Source: Diphasiastrum complanatum
Lineage: Eukaryota; Streptophyta; Lycopodiopsida; Lycopodiales; Lycopodiaceae
DNA length: 64,000 nt
NCBI GenBank assembly: GCA_029204225.1
Contig: CM055098.1
Span: 50,219,134-50,283,133 of the forward strand
Direction: 5' to 3'
A program made the translations under genes and the position numbers. This document shows positions 47,777 through 59,602 of the stretch, in pieces. Position 1 is the first letter of the stretch; the number at the start of each line of letters is the position of its first letter. The notes beneath the pieces are model-generated. The model was not told where the DNA came from and did no database searches. It saw only the letters and a program-made list of their open reading frames with translations.

Positions 47777-49948
47777 ATGTTGAGGAGGCAGGGGGGAAAG
47801 GGAGCTTTGAAGGAGGAGAGGGCGTGGGCTGTGGTCCGAGATGTGTGGCAAAGAGGGCATCAAAGCGTGGAGTTGAGGCACGACGGGCGGCGGGCTATTT
47901 TTTTCTGCACAATCTGCGAGACGCGCTGCTATAGCGATTCAGCTCTCTCAGACCACCTCCATGGCAATGTCCATGCCCGCAATTCAGCAGCAGCAGCAGC
48001 AGCAGCCTCGGCTGCCAATTGCCACTTTTCAAATGTTGGCCAACTCCCGTGGAAAAGCACAACAGGCCAAACCCTGGAAAAACCAAAAGACGCAGCGGTG
48101 CCACCAGAAAAGACTAACCCATCTTCATCTCCGACGCTTTACGACATGTCATCTGCTTCTCTGGAGTGGGTAGGCGATGGAAGACTCTTTGTGAGATCTC
48201 ATTTTTCTAACTCATTGAGACATGTTGAAGCCGCCTGGCTACGCTGGTGCGGAAAAGAAGCTCTAGGTGCTGGCACAGTTGCAATTGAAGGAGATTCTGA
48301 GTATGCCATAGTCATTATTCCCTATTCAGACGGACTTGGAAGAAGTGGAAACAAGGATGCCCTGCTGCCTACCAATCTTAACAAAGACAATTGCCTAATA
48401 GGCTCAAAGAAATGGCATCCTGAGTCCAAGAAGTCTCAAGGAAGCACACCTCAAATGCCAGGCCATTGCAATTCACATTCTGTATCAGATGGCAAGGACA
48501 TACAAAGATTGAGAGGAGGCCTGCGAGGGTGGAGTAGAAAGCAGTCCAAATCAGTTGACAGGCTTTGTTTCATTTGCAGGCAAAAGATGGCTGCTGGGAA
48601 GGATGTTGCTGCCCTGTTGAATGCAAAAACAGGGGAAATGGCGTGTGGTAGCCGCAATTGGCGCGGGGTAAGTGTCTCACCATTTTCACTGTTTATCCTG
48701 GGCAGGAAATCTATGAGTCGCTGGAAATTGTCGACTTTTTTAATAGACTCTTTCTTCTCTGAAAAAGATTCGATACTCAGGCACAAGAAACCGGGCAATT
48801 TAACTAATTTTCCTGTTCCGTACATATCGTAATTACAATTCTATTCAGCACAAAATTTCTGAGTAGCATGCATATGCATGATGTGGTATGAGTAGAATGA
48901 AGATCTTTGTTACTTTGACATGTGTATGTTGGGAATCATCCGCCATGACACTACAGATTAATTGTGCTTCTACTAAGCTTGATTGCTCTTAGTTCCTACT
49001 ACACACACAAGGTGACTAGTAGACAGAAAGAATTGACAGTTTTGTCAATGGTTCTCCGTTCTCGGTTCCTACATGCAGTAATGCTCAATTTCCAAGTCAA
49101 CATTCCTTGTTTCCTAGTTGGAGATCCAAGCTAGGAATTTGATAGGATAAGATTTTAAGGAAGGTGGTTGTTTATATTTTGGGGAAATGATTCATGCTTT
49201 ATGTGATTCCTATGTCGCAGTATATTAACTGTATAATGTTTGCGCTTGTGTTGTGTGCGTGAATTTCAAACAATGTTAAAAGTTAGAATTCATCACTTGA
49301 ACGTTTTTGTAGGCATTTCACGTTTTCCACACCTACTGCTTGATCGACTGGGTTGCACTTTTTGAATCAAAATCCTTTTCTGGACATGTACTTGGAAGCT
49401 CTAAAAAAGTTCGTCGGAGACTACGGAGTGGTAAGAAACAAGTCTGTAGGCAACCAGAAGATGCAGTCACTGACACATGCAAAAATGATAGTGTGATATT
49501 TTGCCCAGAATGTCAAGGAACTGGTATTAGAGCGAGTGGTATTCAATTGGAACGACCTCGCTACCGTCTATCTCAGGTTTTCTTACCGTTCTTGTAAAGA
49601 AAAAGGATTTTGTACACTGGATAGATGGCCTGAAGTGCTTTTATCAACTCAGACTGTGAAGCAACCAGATTTTTACTCGCCTTATTTAAATGATTTTGAG
49701 TAATTAAATGGCCTCTATGATAGCCTGGATAACTTATCTCAAATTCCATTTTCCAACTGCAGGTGTTTGACTGGATTTTAGAACTTGTGCAAGCAAGAAA
49801 AGCTTGGATTGACCATCCAGAGGAGCAGATGGAAAGCATTACTGGGCTTCTCTTTCTTATGGAAGACAATCTGGAGGTGGACAACCATCTGTTTTTTAGG
49901 ACATTGCTATGTGATTTTCACAGATATCGGGCTTATGAGGGTTTGTGA
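47777..49948 (+). CDS. Plant C2H2-like zinc finger protein with RING-like Cys/His region
   Basis: Three exons joined in phase 0: 47777-48667 (donor GTAAGT), 49313-49576 (acceptor TTTTTGTAG, donor GTTTTC) and 49763-49948, giving 446 codons. Residues 41-66 hold a C2H2 finger (IFFCTICETRCYSDSALSDH, then LHGNVH), matching the plant family signature IFFCTLC...FDHLRGNLH. A short Ala run follows. The C-terminal half has LCFICRQKMAAGKDVAALLN, then across the splice AFHVFHTYCLIDWV, and FCPECQGTGI: paired CxxC, HxxH and CPxC of a treble-clef/RING-like site. The last exon holds the family's ARKAW block. The family is conserved but functionally uncharacterised, probably nuclear. The start is the first ATG in frame with the finger. 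No frameshifts; this looks functional. Confidence 0.85.
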
Positions 49949-49988
49949 ATAGTCATCAACTACTGAGAAAAATTCATAACTTTTAAGG

Positions 49989-50135
49989 TATGTGTGCTGG
50001 AATGTGTCAGGTGTCAAAGATATGTGCTACTGAATGCCGGGGACTTGTTAAATGCTATGCATCAGGATGTTCAGAAGTTTGGGCTGCAAACGCTCTCGAT
50101 AGGTCAGAGGAACAAAATTTGCTCCTTTTTTATCC
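49989..50135 (+). other. Possible Cys-rich extra exon
   Basis: A frame GMCAGMCQVSKICATECRGL...KCYASGCSEVWAANA with seven cysteines runs to TAA at about 50135. It would join in phase to a GTTTGT donor at 49942 (HRYRAYE|G) through TTTTAAG at 49988, but the implied intron is only about 47 nt, short for plants. It could be an alternative C-terminus, or 3' UTR. Confidence 0.3.
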
Positions 50136-53100
50136 TTAATTTTTTCAAGTCTTCCGTCTTGATGGTTGTGTTATTTGTACGGTTTTCGGCCTCCTTTTTT
50201 GGGTACCATATGGAAGTCTAGAGTTATAATTTAGTCAATCGATTATGATGATCCAAAAAATCTGTAGTTTCATGCATATTATGCAACGTTTTGCATGTGC
50301 TGTGCATGCATCTTTACATATTTTGAAGTTTGGACATTACTTCGGTATTTTAGGTTAGATAGTTCATTCAGTTTAGATAAGTGAATGCTTTAATGCTGTG
50401 TTCCCTGTTTTTCGGTTGAAACTCAAATCACTTTTTGCATAAAATCTGAATGCTACTGAGCACTTGATCCAAAGTACACTAGCTTCACATTTTTTTGGAC
50501 CACGTATGTTGATAACAATTTACTTTGTTTCTTGTTAGCTGCTGTTTGTAGATTGTACTGCTTCTAAGTTTATGAAAAATGTTATTTGTTACATACCAAA
50601 CTACTCGTTTTATCTTTGTTAGTGTTTCTAAAATCACTACATGTACACTGTAAATGAAACCTCTTTTACTTTTGTTGGCTCATTCAGTGACATCTGTTGC
50701 ATCTTTAAGGTTTACTATATAACAAAATTTTGTGATTTTGTGATTGAAATCCAACTCTGCTGTTTTTCAGGAAAGATGACAGTATGGAGTTGGATCCTTG
50801 ATAAAGCATTTCTACTGAGTTTTGGGGATTGCTTAAGATTATAAATAAATTAAGTTGAATGCATGATTATGTCTGTAGAGTTTCATGGATGCTGGTGCAT
50901 TTGTATTGTTTGGGGCGACCAATTTATACAGTAGAGAGAAATACTTGTACAGTATGTGGTTAAGTTTGTATTTTGTTGGCAGGAAATGCCAGACAAAAAA
51001 GATTGCAGTCGATGTAAACTGTATTTTCAATAGTGGTTGCTTGAGCTTATAAGTTTGCACATCCTATATTCCGGCACTTCTTAAGTTGTCCCCTCTGTGG
51101 TTCCTTGCACTTAGTATCTTCTTGAGTTTTGTTTGAGTATCACTGTGAGAAGGCATAATTTTTTTCCCTAACATCTGATTGGGAGGAAGCTCCACAGTAT
51201 ACTTTGCAGATTTCAAGTAATCGATTTGAGGTGGCGCAAATTCCCGCATAAATATGTGTCTGTCATTACAATAATTAGCCTGATGCAAAAATGCCAAGAA
51301 TTGAGTGGTTCTAAGCTCTGCGGCGTGTTAAAAAAAGTCTTGTAGCTTTATTTGAGGGAGTGGAGAAGCTTTTTGTTCATTGTTAAACAACTTGCTCTGG
51401 TTCTGCTCTTGATGTTTCTTCATCACTCCCAAAAGCATTAATTGTAAAACATTGTTTGATGATTGTTTACCCACGAAAAGTAGCTGCAAGGCCGACTATG
51501 TAGAAAGAAAATCAAATAATTACCAAAACAGTTGCCATCTTGGGTGCAAGTCATGGAAAATGGACAATCTATACACAATCAATGCCAGTGTCACGATTAA
51601 CTATTGGTTGATGGTCTCCAATAAGACAAGTGATCTTTTGAAGTATAATAAGTCTTTGAGGAAAGAAATCAAAGAAGCTCTTTATTGTCAGAATAGTATA
51701 TGGTGACCACACCTGTGTTGTCATAGATGCTCTTAGTTGTAGCTAAAAATCTATGAATGCATCTTGGTTTTCAAGAGGGGGCTTATTGAACCTGCGACCA
51801 AAGAAACTTTGTGCCAAGGTAACCAACTGAGCCAGCTCAATATCTGCACCTGGCACTTTAAGGCATCTAACTCTCGCTATGAATCAACATGTTCTAACAA
51901 AGCTAGCCCATTGCTTCACTATTCAAGCTTTTGTTAGAAAATTATTTTGAAACTTCCATGTGATATTGACATGCATTAAATTCAACGCTATCAAACAATC
52001 GTGTATGGAAAAACTTATAAAGCATGACAGTCAAGAGTATTCTCATACTAGTCTAGTGATCCAATGGGGTTATTCTCATACTAGTCTAGTGATCCAATGG
52101 GGTTGGCTCACTCGTAAACATTATAGGGGTACTTCGCTCTTGGCATGTGAACTCAAAACCCAACTATCATACTCAAAGTCATATTCAAGTTCTCAAAGGG
52201 TATTTCATTTCATATCTTTTTCTGTTTTTCAAATCTTTGCTCTCAAATATTCTTCATAAACACAAAGGTCGCAATAAAATCCACTCCTATAACTTCAATG
52301 AAAGCTCTTATGTATTAATCAATAATATTCCCTACGTGCACATTTTTTTCTCATGGCTCCTTGATCTTGGGATTACATGTCCCTCACAATGGCAAGCTAC
52401 AACTTGAGTCCTTCGTAATTCAATAGCTGACTTTCATAGTTTTCTTCGTGTTGGTCATGCCTAAAGGCAAATCTACAACTAGTATCAAATTAGGTAGCTC
52501 ACTCCCAAGATCTACTATAGTGTAGTGTAGAGAAAACAATCAAGGATAATGGTCCCACAAGCAATAGCTCATCACTCGTTGCAAGGATTGGATGAGCAGC
52601 TTCAGTGTAGGAAAACAATCAATCTCCACAAGAAACAAGAGAGAAGAGGTTGGGCGCCCTTCTCTAAGAGAGAAAAAAAATAGCAACACAAGCAATGGAG
52701 GGCTATGCTTAGCCAAATTGAAAATTGTGACACAATAAGCAAATATGTACTCTACTTACTTACTGAATGTAGGGCACCCCCAGAAGTCAAGATAGGGCCC
52801 CTAAACCAAATTAGACCTCTAAGGACCCACAAGTCAGTACATGACCAAAATTGGGTCCAACTGACAAACTTAAGATGACCTAAATAATAAAATATCCATG
52901 GATACACAAATCTCGACCTTCATTAGAGAAGATATGGGCCCTATAAGAAATGCCATGTAGGAGAGAAAAATAGCTATAAAGTAATTATAATATCATTTTT
53001 TAACTTCTTTACGCGTCTGTCCGCACTACTTTCCATGTAAATGAATTAGTTTAGTCACATCAAACTTCACTGGTGCTTAACCATAGTTAAAATATAATTT

Positions 53101-53272
53101 TAAATTTGCTGAAATATTCTCTCCCAATAGTTGGGAACACTCAAAAATTTGAATTAGGAGTGACATTTTTGAAACAAAGCCTACGCCATCTCTATCTCCA
53201 AGGTCAAGTGTTTAGCGTCATCTCCAGCTCTGTTATTGTCATTGTGTTGTTTGTTACTATACTATTGTACTG
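50136..53272. other. 3' flank and intergenic, no gene recognised
   Basis: The 3' flank of the zinc-protein gene followed by AT-rich spacer. No frame with recognisable similarity. The only structure noted is a short tandem duplication at 52038. Confidence 0.5.
52038..52103. repeat. 33-bp tandem duplication
   Basis: Two perfect adjacent copies of a unit with ACTAGTCTAGTGATCCAATG; perfect identity implies a recent event. Confidence 0.9.
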
Positions 53273-56231
53273 ATGACAAAGCTTTCTCATCTTCATGTGG
53301 ATCTGTCACCAGAATATGCTCCGCTCAAGACAAGAGATTTAAAGCAACCCAAATTTTCAACTTTTGATATGGTCCGGTACAGGGAGGAAAAGCTAAAGCA
53401 TGTAGATTTATGGTCATCAGGAACATTGTATCCTATTAATCCATGTTCATTGCAACATCCAGATTTTTATTCGATGAGTCAGTTAATAATCTATGTGTGT
53501 CATGGTAAAAGTGGCCTTTTGGGTTACTGTGAGAATTTGATGTTTTATGGGAATGCACATTCAATGCAAAAAATAAATTATTTGGAAGAGGAATCAAGGA
53601 AATATCAAAAGAGTGCGAAGAAAAATATACAAAGTTGAAAACTTGTTTGGATGAAAATGAGATGTTCAAGAAGGAGATCCAAAGGTTGAAATCTCATTTG
53701 CATCATAAAACAACTAGTAATGATGAGATAAAAACTGCATTTCAATCCATGTGTATCTCATATTTGTCTCTTGTTAAAGATATGGATGTGCTCAACAGAA
53801 AGGTCCGAAGCAACAAGAGGAAAAGACTGGTAAACAAGGATATATGTGATATATCATCTAGAGGAGGTCATAGAAAAAGACAAATCCGTGCATTCAAGTA
53901 AGTTATAGCTTATTTGGTATTGAATATTGCTTGAACTTTTTTATTCATTCATAATCATTAGTTTTGTTATTTATTCATTTCAACTTTCTGTTGATTTGTT
54001 TATTATGCTTCTGTGAATTCTATGAGTGTCCTAATTTCTACTGACATTTTCATGAACATTATGTTTGCAATGCAGATCAGCATTGGTTGTTGAAGACCTT
54101 TTGGCCGATGAGATTTACATTGGAAACTCACTAGGTTTTATCTTGACTTCTAAATCTATGAAATCAATGTTAAACAATAACAAAATGAAAAAGATTAAAT
54201 CTTCAGTTACTGATGGCATTATGAATGAAGTTGGAAAATTATTAGACACTACATTGGTTCAGGGGGCCATGTGATTTTTCTAGCACCAGTAGAGAAGCAT
54301 ATGCAACAATGTTTACATTAATCAATTACTAACATTTATCATAAATTTTTACGGTATTACAAATGAGAATGTCAATAACAAGTTGATAGTTGTTCTCAAG
54401 TTAGATGAGTCTGAAATTATAAAAGGACAAAAAATGAAAAGAGTCAGTCTCACGATCATGAATGGAGCACTTTCAAATTCAAAAGACTGAAAAAGCCTCA
54501 ATTTCAGTGTTCAATCAGAAAATGATATCTGGTGGTTGGCAACATTTCAGGTATAGTAGTTCCTTCGCATAATCAATAGGGATAATCATTTTAATATGGA
54601 TCTCAATTGGAAAATCTTCTCTGTGTTAATAATACGAGGTTAATCACGTTTTTGTATTCTCTTATAGGTGATGAAAGAAGACCATGACATTCTCTCATGG
54701 ATATTTAATAGAACGTCATATCCTGCCACCATAAAAAATCACATAGAGGGAGTTCCACTCAATATTCCTAAAATTGGCACTTTTAACTTTGAATGGCATT
54801 TAGCAGGAGATTTGAAGACATTAAAATGTATATTCAATGTATTCCATGGCGCTAACTCTAAACACCCTTGTTTGTACTGCATGAAGACATCAAAAGATAT
54901 GACAAGGAGTACAAGAATATCAAGAGATCAAGAAGATCCTAATTGGAAACATGTACTATCGATTTCTCTTCAGAATGTTCATATCTGTACATTGCATGCG
55001 GAGGTGCGTATTATAGAAAAAATAATATATCTTCACATAATGTTTGCATGGAACTCCGAGCCAGAGGCAGATGCGAAGGAAGCTATTTTCATATTAGAGG
55101 ATGTGTTGTCTAAGGTAGGCTTACATAAAGGCCACATTAAAATAAAAAAAGACGACAACCTATAAGGTAAAACAAGAAATATTCCATGCAAGTCGAGCAT
55201 TGGAGGATCCAAAGCTTGAAGATTTTTATCAAATTATTCTCGCAAACAATCCAAAATTCAATACTTGGTTTGAAAACTCAAGATTATTGCAGCAACTCAA
55301 GATTTCGAAGAAGAAGGTTCTATCGTATACACAAAGTAAAAATTTGAAAAAAATTAGACAACATGGTGAAATACTTGAGAAAAGATAAATGTTCAAATAC
55401 TGATGTACAAATGATACAGAAAACAATCAGTGAATTTGTAGATGCAGTTTGAAGTGCACGAGGTGTTGATCATATAACACATTATATGGTAAGATTTTGA
55501 TGTTACACCACTATAGACAAATATGTGCAATTAAATTAGATACTTTTGGTACTGCATTAGAGGAGTTCTAAATCCAAAAAAGACCCTTTGTAAAGATTCT
55601 TTTTATATTTTTTCTGAATTTTTTCTTACACATGGACCAATCAAAACACTCAAATTTGAAATCTACGTAATGTAACTTTTTGAGTCCACATTTTGATTCC
55701 ACACTAAAAATGGCATAACTTTTTAGTAGTAAGTCCGAATTTAGCGAAGTTTGGTGTATTGGAAAGCGCTCGACAAGGGCTTTTCAATGATATGTTACAT
55801 GACATACTTCTGAGCTACGATTAAAAAGCTATGGCAAATCAAAAGTATTAGTGTCATAATATTTTAATAATGTAAACTACATCTTGCACGAATTCTTAAA
55901 GGGTCTTTTTGGAGCTCAAAACTCCTCTAATGGATTTAGATTATGTTTTTATGACATGCAACACATATTACGGCATCATTCGACATTCTTTGCAAGAAAT
56001 AGTGGAAGTCTTAGCATATGGTCATCGCAAGGAATGGAAAACTCTTATTGGCAAGCAAGAGCCGCATTTCATAAAAGTACACAACATGGCGGGACTAGCA
56101 CAAAGAACAGCTATATACTGCAACTTTTCCAATGGTTTTACAGAAGAATCCAAATTCGTCATAATACAAAATCGACGGATTGTAAAAAATTTCAAAAAAC
56201 ATGCAAATTTATACAAGCCAATAGGCAATAG
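53273..56231 (+). CDS. Unrecognised spliced gene, transposase-like motif layout (degenerate)
   Basis: Coding blocks in order. 53273-53897: HVDLWSSGTLYPINPCSLQH, GLLGYCENL, then after a 1-nt frameshift a coiled-coil (ECEEKYTKLKTCLDENEM) and a basic patch RSNKRKR, ending at donor GTAAGT. From 54076 (acceptor TGCAG, in phase): ALVVEDLLADEIYIGNSLGF. 54370-54550: LIVVLKLDESEIIKG, donor GTATAG. From 54668 (acceptor TTATAG, in phase): HLAGDLKTLKCIFNVFHGAN, then HPCLYCMKTSKDM and VHICTLHAEVRIIEK. 55884-56100: GMENSYWQARAAFHKSTQHGG and LQLFQWFYRR. The spacing Asp - GDLK - CxxC - LH..VRI.E - tQHGG is reminiscent of unclassified transposase-like proteins. I cannot name the family. At least two frameshifts or stops indicate decay. 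Confidence 0.5.
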
Positions 56232-56291
56232 ACACACAATAAAATTTTGTATATTAAATGAAAATTTTTATGAAGTACAATTCAACAGTAT

Positions 56292-57549
56292 CTACTCTAC
56301 TTCCGATACTTTCTCTAATGAAAGTTGCAACTTAGAATCATGCAACAATTTTCTTCTTTCGTACGAATCCAACAGCTCATAGTTTTCATGCTTACTCAGA
56401 TCAACGTAAGCAATATACAATGCAAAATGAGATGATCTAAGCATGGAATTCACTGGTCCATATTCTAAAATTTTAAATGCAATAGTTTTCTTTACAAAAG
56501 TTATTTTATGCACCTTATTAAGATTATGTCCTCCAAGAAAATGAGACAGTGCTTTGATTGCCATAATCATTGTCTCACCATGTTGATGAAACTTTGATTG
56601 GGCAACACTTATCTCATTATTCTTGAAAAACTTCAGATAATGCCCCAGTGCATGATCTCTTGAAAATTCTCCTGCAGAAGATCTCTGCCCTCCTCGACGA
56701 ATTACAAAATCATCAAAAAAAATTATTTCCTAAAATGAAAAATCCCAAAGTAAGCTCTAGTATATAATCTGACATAACGAATCTACTAGTCCATAATAAG
56801 ATACAAAACTTACGCATTCAGCATTGTCTTCCTTGATTGTTGTCTCTCCATCAATATTATGTCCACCTCTTGATGTCAATATAGTTGGTGAATAGACATC
56901 TAGTTTTGAAAAACTAAACTAACTTGAATTCTGAGAAACTCCTCTTTAGAAGGTAGATCATCTTCTTTATGGCACATTTCCTCCACATCCATTTTTAAGC
57001 AATCTTTCCCTGAGTAAAGCTCATCATTATGTACATCGTCAACACTAGGGAGAAGATCATCGGCATCGAAATCAATTACATCTGAAAATTCATCAAGCTC
57101 TTTGTTCAAAATGCAAAGAATCTCAGCTTCATGGAAATAAAAAAGATCCGATAATGTCAAAAAAAAACTATTACCTATATTATAAGTAGGCAATGTGATA
57201 AGACATTTATCAGAAGGAGAAAGGGTGTTGGGAGTTTTAGGGCCAATAAACGATGTCCTGTTTCGTACAGGATCAAAATCTGTACGGTCACCTAAACTAA
57301 CGTTTGTATCAATAATTTTTTTTCCATATCTACAATCTTCGACTTTTCAGACTTTGTACCACTGGAAGAAGCAGCTTCAAAAGTGGAAGGGCCAGTTTCT
57401 AAATTGTCAAAAATATTTAATAAAAGAAAAAAAATTAAATGCAGACTGAAAATCAACAAATCTACATTTTTTTTATTGTAAATTGGGTACTCATCTACAG
57501 ACTTGAAATCATTATGTAACTTGGTAAACATTATGTCAAGCTTAGCCAT
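56292..57549 (-). CDS. Unrecognised spliced gene, tail to tail with the above
   Basis: Minus-strand gene from about MAKLDIMFTKLHNDFKSVDE (57549). Next come Ser-rich TFEAASSSGTKSEKSKIVDM and TPNTLSPSDKCLITLPTYNI, an acidic block (VIDFDADDLLPSVDDVHNDE), SPTILTSRGGHNIDGETTIK, then a phase-0 intron (donor GTAAGT at 56813, acceptor ATTTTAG at 56730). After it: EIIFFDDFVIRRGGQRSSAG, SKFHQHGETMIMAIKALSHF, ending at 56292. Two 1-nt shifts lie at homopolymers (about 57315 and 56895). It ends about 60 bp from the plus gene's last frame. No known domain seen; the partner role is inferred only from position. Confidence 0.4.
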
Positions 57550-57916
57550 TAGGGCCCTTTTAGACTCAAAAAGGGCCTCTTCCTTGCCTAAACAAGTTTT
57601 CTAATCATAATTAATTTAGTGCTAATCAATCCTACGTGGCACCTTTACCTTGGGTTACCATACAAGGTGAGCAAGAGTTAAGGCCTAAATGTAGGTCTCA
57701 TTTTCATAGACTATTGCAGGTTATTTGCATAAACTATAATAGGCAACTAATAGGTAAGTTACAAATTACAACTAGAGTAGGGTTAGTATATGATGACCTT
57801 TCATTGTCCTAACTACAATAGGACCCTAGGAATGGAAACTAGTATATGCCTAATAAAGCTTATATCATGGTTAGTTCACATTGAACTTTGACACCATTTG
57901 ATTAAGGTATATTGCA

Positions 57917-58390
57917 ATGTTCTACATAGATTCTTTTGGGAAATTCGACATCTTCAAGATGGCAACCAAGTATCACTTACATGTGAAGTTAGAGAAGGAT
58001 TATGCAACCACCAAAGCTGCATGGGGTGTTAACTTAAATCCGTATGACATGCATTGTTGGAGATTAGAAGGAAAAAAACATATTGACCTATGGGTAAGAG
58101 GTGATTTATACCCTCATAATCCACTGGTAGATGCTCCTCCTAGATTTTCTAATGTACATAGTTTGTTAAGGTTCGTTGGGGATGGTCGGAATGGACTGCT
58201 TGGCTATTGTCAAGCAATGGATTCTCGAAGAATTCAAGCTGAGACATTGGCAAATATGGCAAACATGCATATATTGAGTATGAATGACAATTTAAAGTCA
58301 TTGCATGCTTGGTTTGCGTATTTACAAAACAGTTTGAATGTTGTATCTCATATCATAGAGATTTTGTACCCCTTCATGGGTACAAAATAG
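57917..58390 (+). pseudogene. Second copy of the 53.3-kb gene's N-terminus
   Basis: Open frame with KYHLHVKLEKDYATTKAAWG, HIDLWVRGDLYPHNPLVDAP, RFVGDGRNGLLGYCQAMDSR. It aligns with 53273-53560 (HVDLWSSGTLYPINP; VCHGKSGLLGYCENL): the shared pattern is H-[IV]-D-L-W-x2-G-x-LYP-x-NP then G-x2-GLLGYC. No downstream transposase-like blocks follow here, so it is a partial copy or a separate gene encoding this domain. Confidence 0.5.
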
Positions 58391-58617
58391 TTGTATAGAA
58401 AGTGGGCAGCTTCATCCACCAAATCCTTATTGGTTGCAACCATCATCCCATCCATTAGTAAGCCGAGGGCTATGCAGAACAAGTCTTCAGAGATTGTGAA
58501 GAATTGGCCTCGTACGTAAACTTTGAATTCCTCCTCTGAAATGGAATGGATAGAGTTCACAAACTCAGTACTGACTTCAGAGAGGATGATGGAGGGGTCC
58601 ACTTTCAAATCACCCAA
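58348..58617 (-). CDS. Unknown ORF (89 codons)
   Basis: Minus frame GDLKVDPSIILSEVSTEFVN, SISEEEFKVYVRGQFFTISE, LFCIALGLLMDGMMVATNKD. Preceded by an acceptor-like TGATGCAG, so it may be an internal exon. No family recognised; its 3' end overlaps the frame at 57917-58390. Confidence 0.3.
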   Translation of the reverse strand: MGDLKVDPSIILSEVSTEFVNSIHSISEEEFKVYVRGQFFTISEDLFCIALGLLMDGMMVATNKDLVDEAAHFLYNYFVPMKGYKISMI

Positions 58618-58619
58618 CC

Positions 58620-59600
58620 TGCATCAATCCAAAAGGACTAGATGGATGCCAGACAGATTCCTGCGCGTGCTTTCCAAATGATATTAGAGCTAGAGCTTGA
58701 TCCAGAAGCCATTGGTCGAATGTTTAACGATAGCTCCGTAGATCACAATAGTTCGCAAAAGAATGCTTTGATCGGAAAGAAAATGAGCGCAAGAAAGCAT
58801 AAACTTGCAGACAGGAAGTGTAAAGAAGGAAAATGAAAAGTAACTCTGATAAGCAGTAGCGGTGTGGAAGGGATGATGACGTGGCATGGTGACTTGACAT
58901 CTATCACTTCCATTTATGGAGGACGTGCATGGCTCAGTGTTTGAAACTATAGTTTGACATATCGATCTTTAATGACGAAAGATCGTTTGTGAAAAGAAAA
59001 AAAAAATGAAGGAGAAACAATATCTATTTTGATATGTGAGCGTATACACGTGTTAATAATGATGATCATGTGGCCATCATCTTTAACGGAGGGATACAAA
59101 AAGTAGGTCGAGAGATTTTCAAAAGATTCTCGAAAATACTAGAAAGATTCTAGAAAAGTTTCGCAAAAGTAACTCAAAGGATCTCAAAAAAATGATACAG
59201 AAACTCTCGAAATTTTTAGCAACATACTAGAAATTTTTCAAAAAATTGGAGAAAATGACAAAAAAGATTCTAGAAAAATTCTCAAAAACAATCTACGAAA
59301 ATTAAGACACGTTTGAATTAACAAATTGAGTGTCGCGAAAAGTTGTCGAAAAGTTCTCGAAAATACTTTTAAAATGATATTGAAAGATTGAGAGAAGTCA
59401 AGAAAAATTCTCGCAAATTTTACAAAACATTATGAAAAATGTTGGACGGTGGTAGAAAATTTCTAGAATTTCTAGAAAAAATAAAAGAAAAGTTGCGAAA
59501 AATTTTAGACAAGAAAAAAAGAAAATTCACGATTAATTCCAGAAAAATACTAGAAAAAAATAAGAATAAAAACAATTCTGGTCAAAGGTAGTATTTCTTC
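58620..59600 (-). other. Gypsy 3' region or LTR candidate with degenerate array
   Basis: No gene. 59110-59590 is a degenerate AT-rich array in which TTCTCGAAAAT, GATTCTAGAAAA and TCTCGAAA words recur many times at irregular 15-40-bp spacing, on both strands because the core is near-palindromic (TTCTCGAAAA/TTCTAGAA). It lies just beyond the 3' end of the minus gypsy pol, where its 3' UTR or LTR is expected. LTR termini were not resolved. Confidence 0.45.
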
Positions 59601-59602
59601 AG

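Noticed and set aside
47597-47881. Minus-strand frame opposite the zinc-protein start
   Set aside because: Antisense shadow of the coding exon and leader, Pro/Ser-rich only because of base composition.
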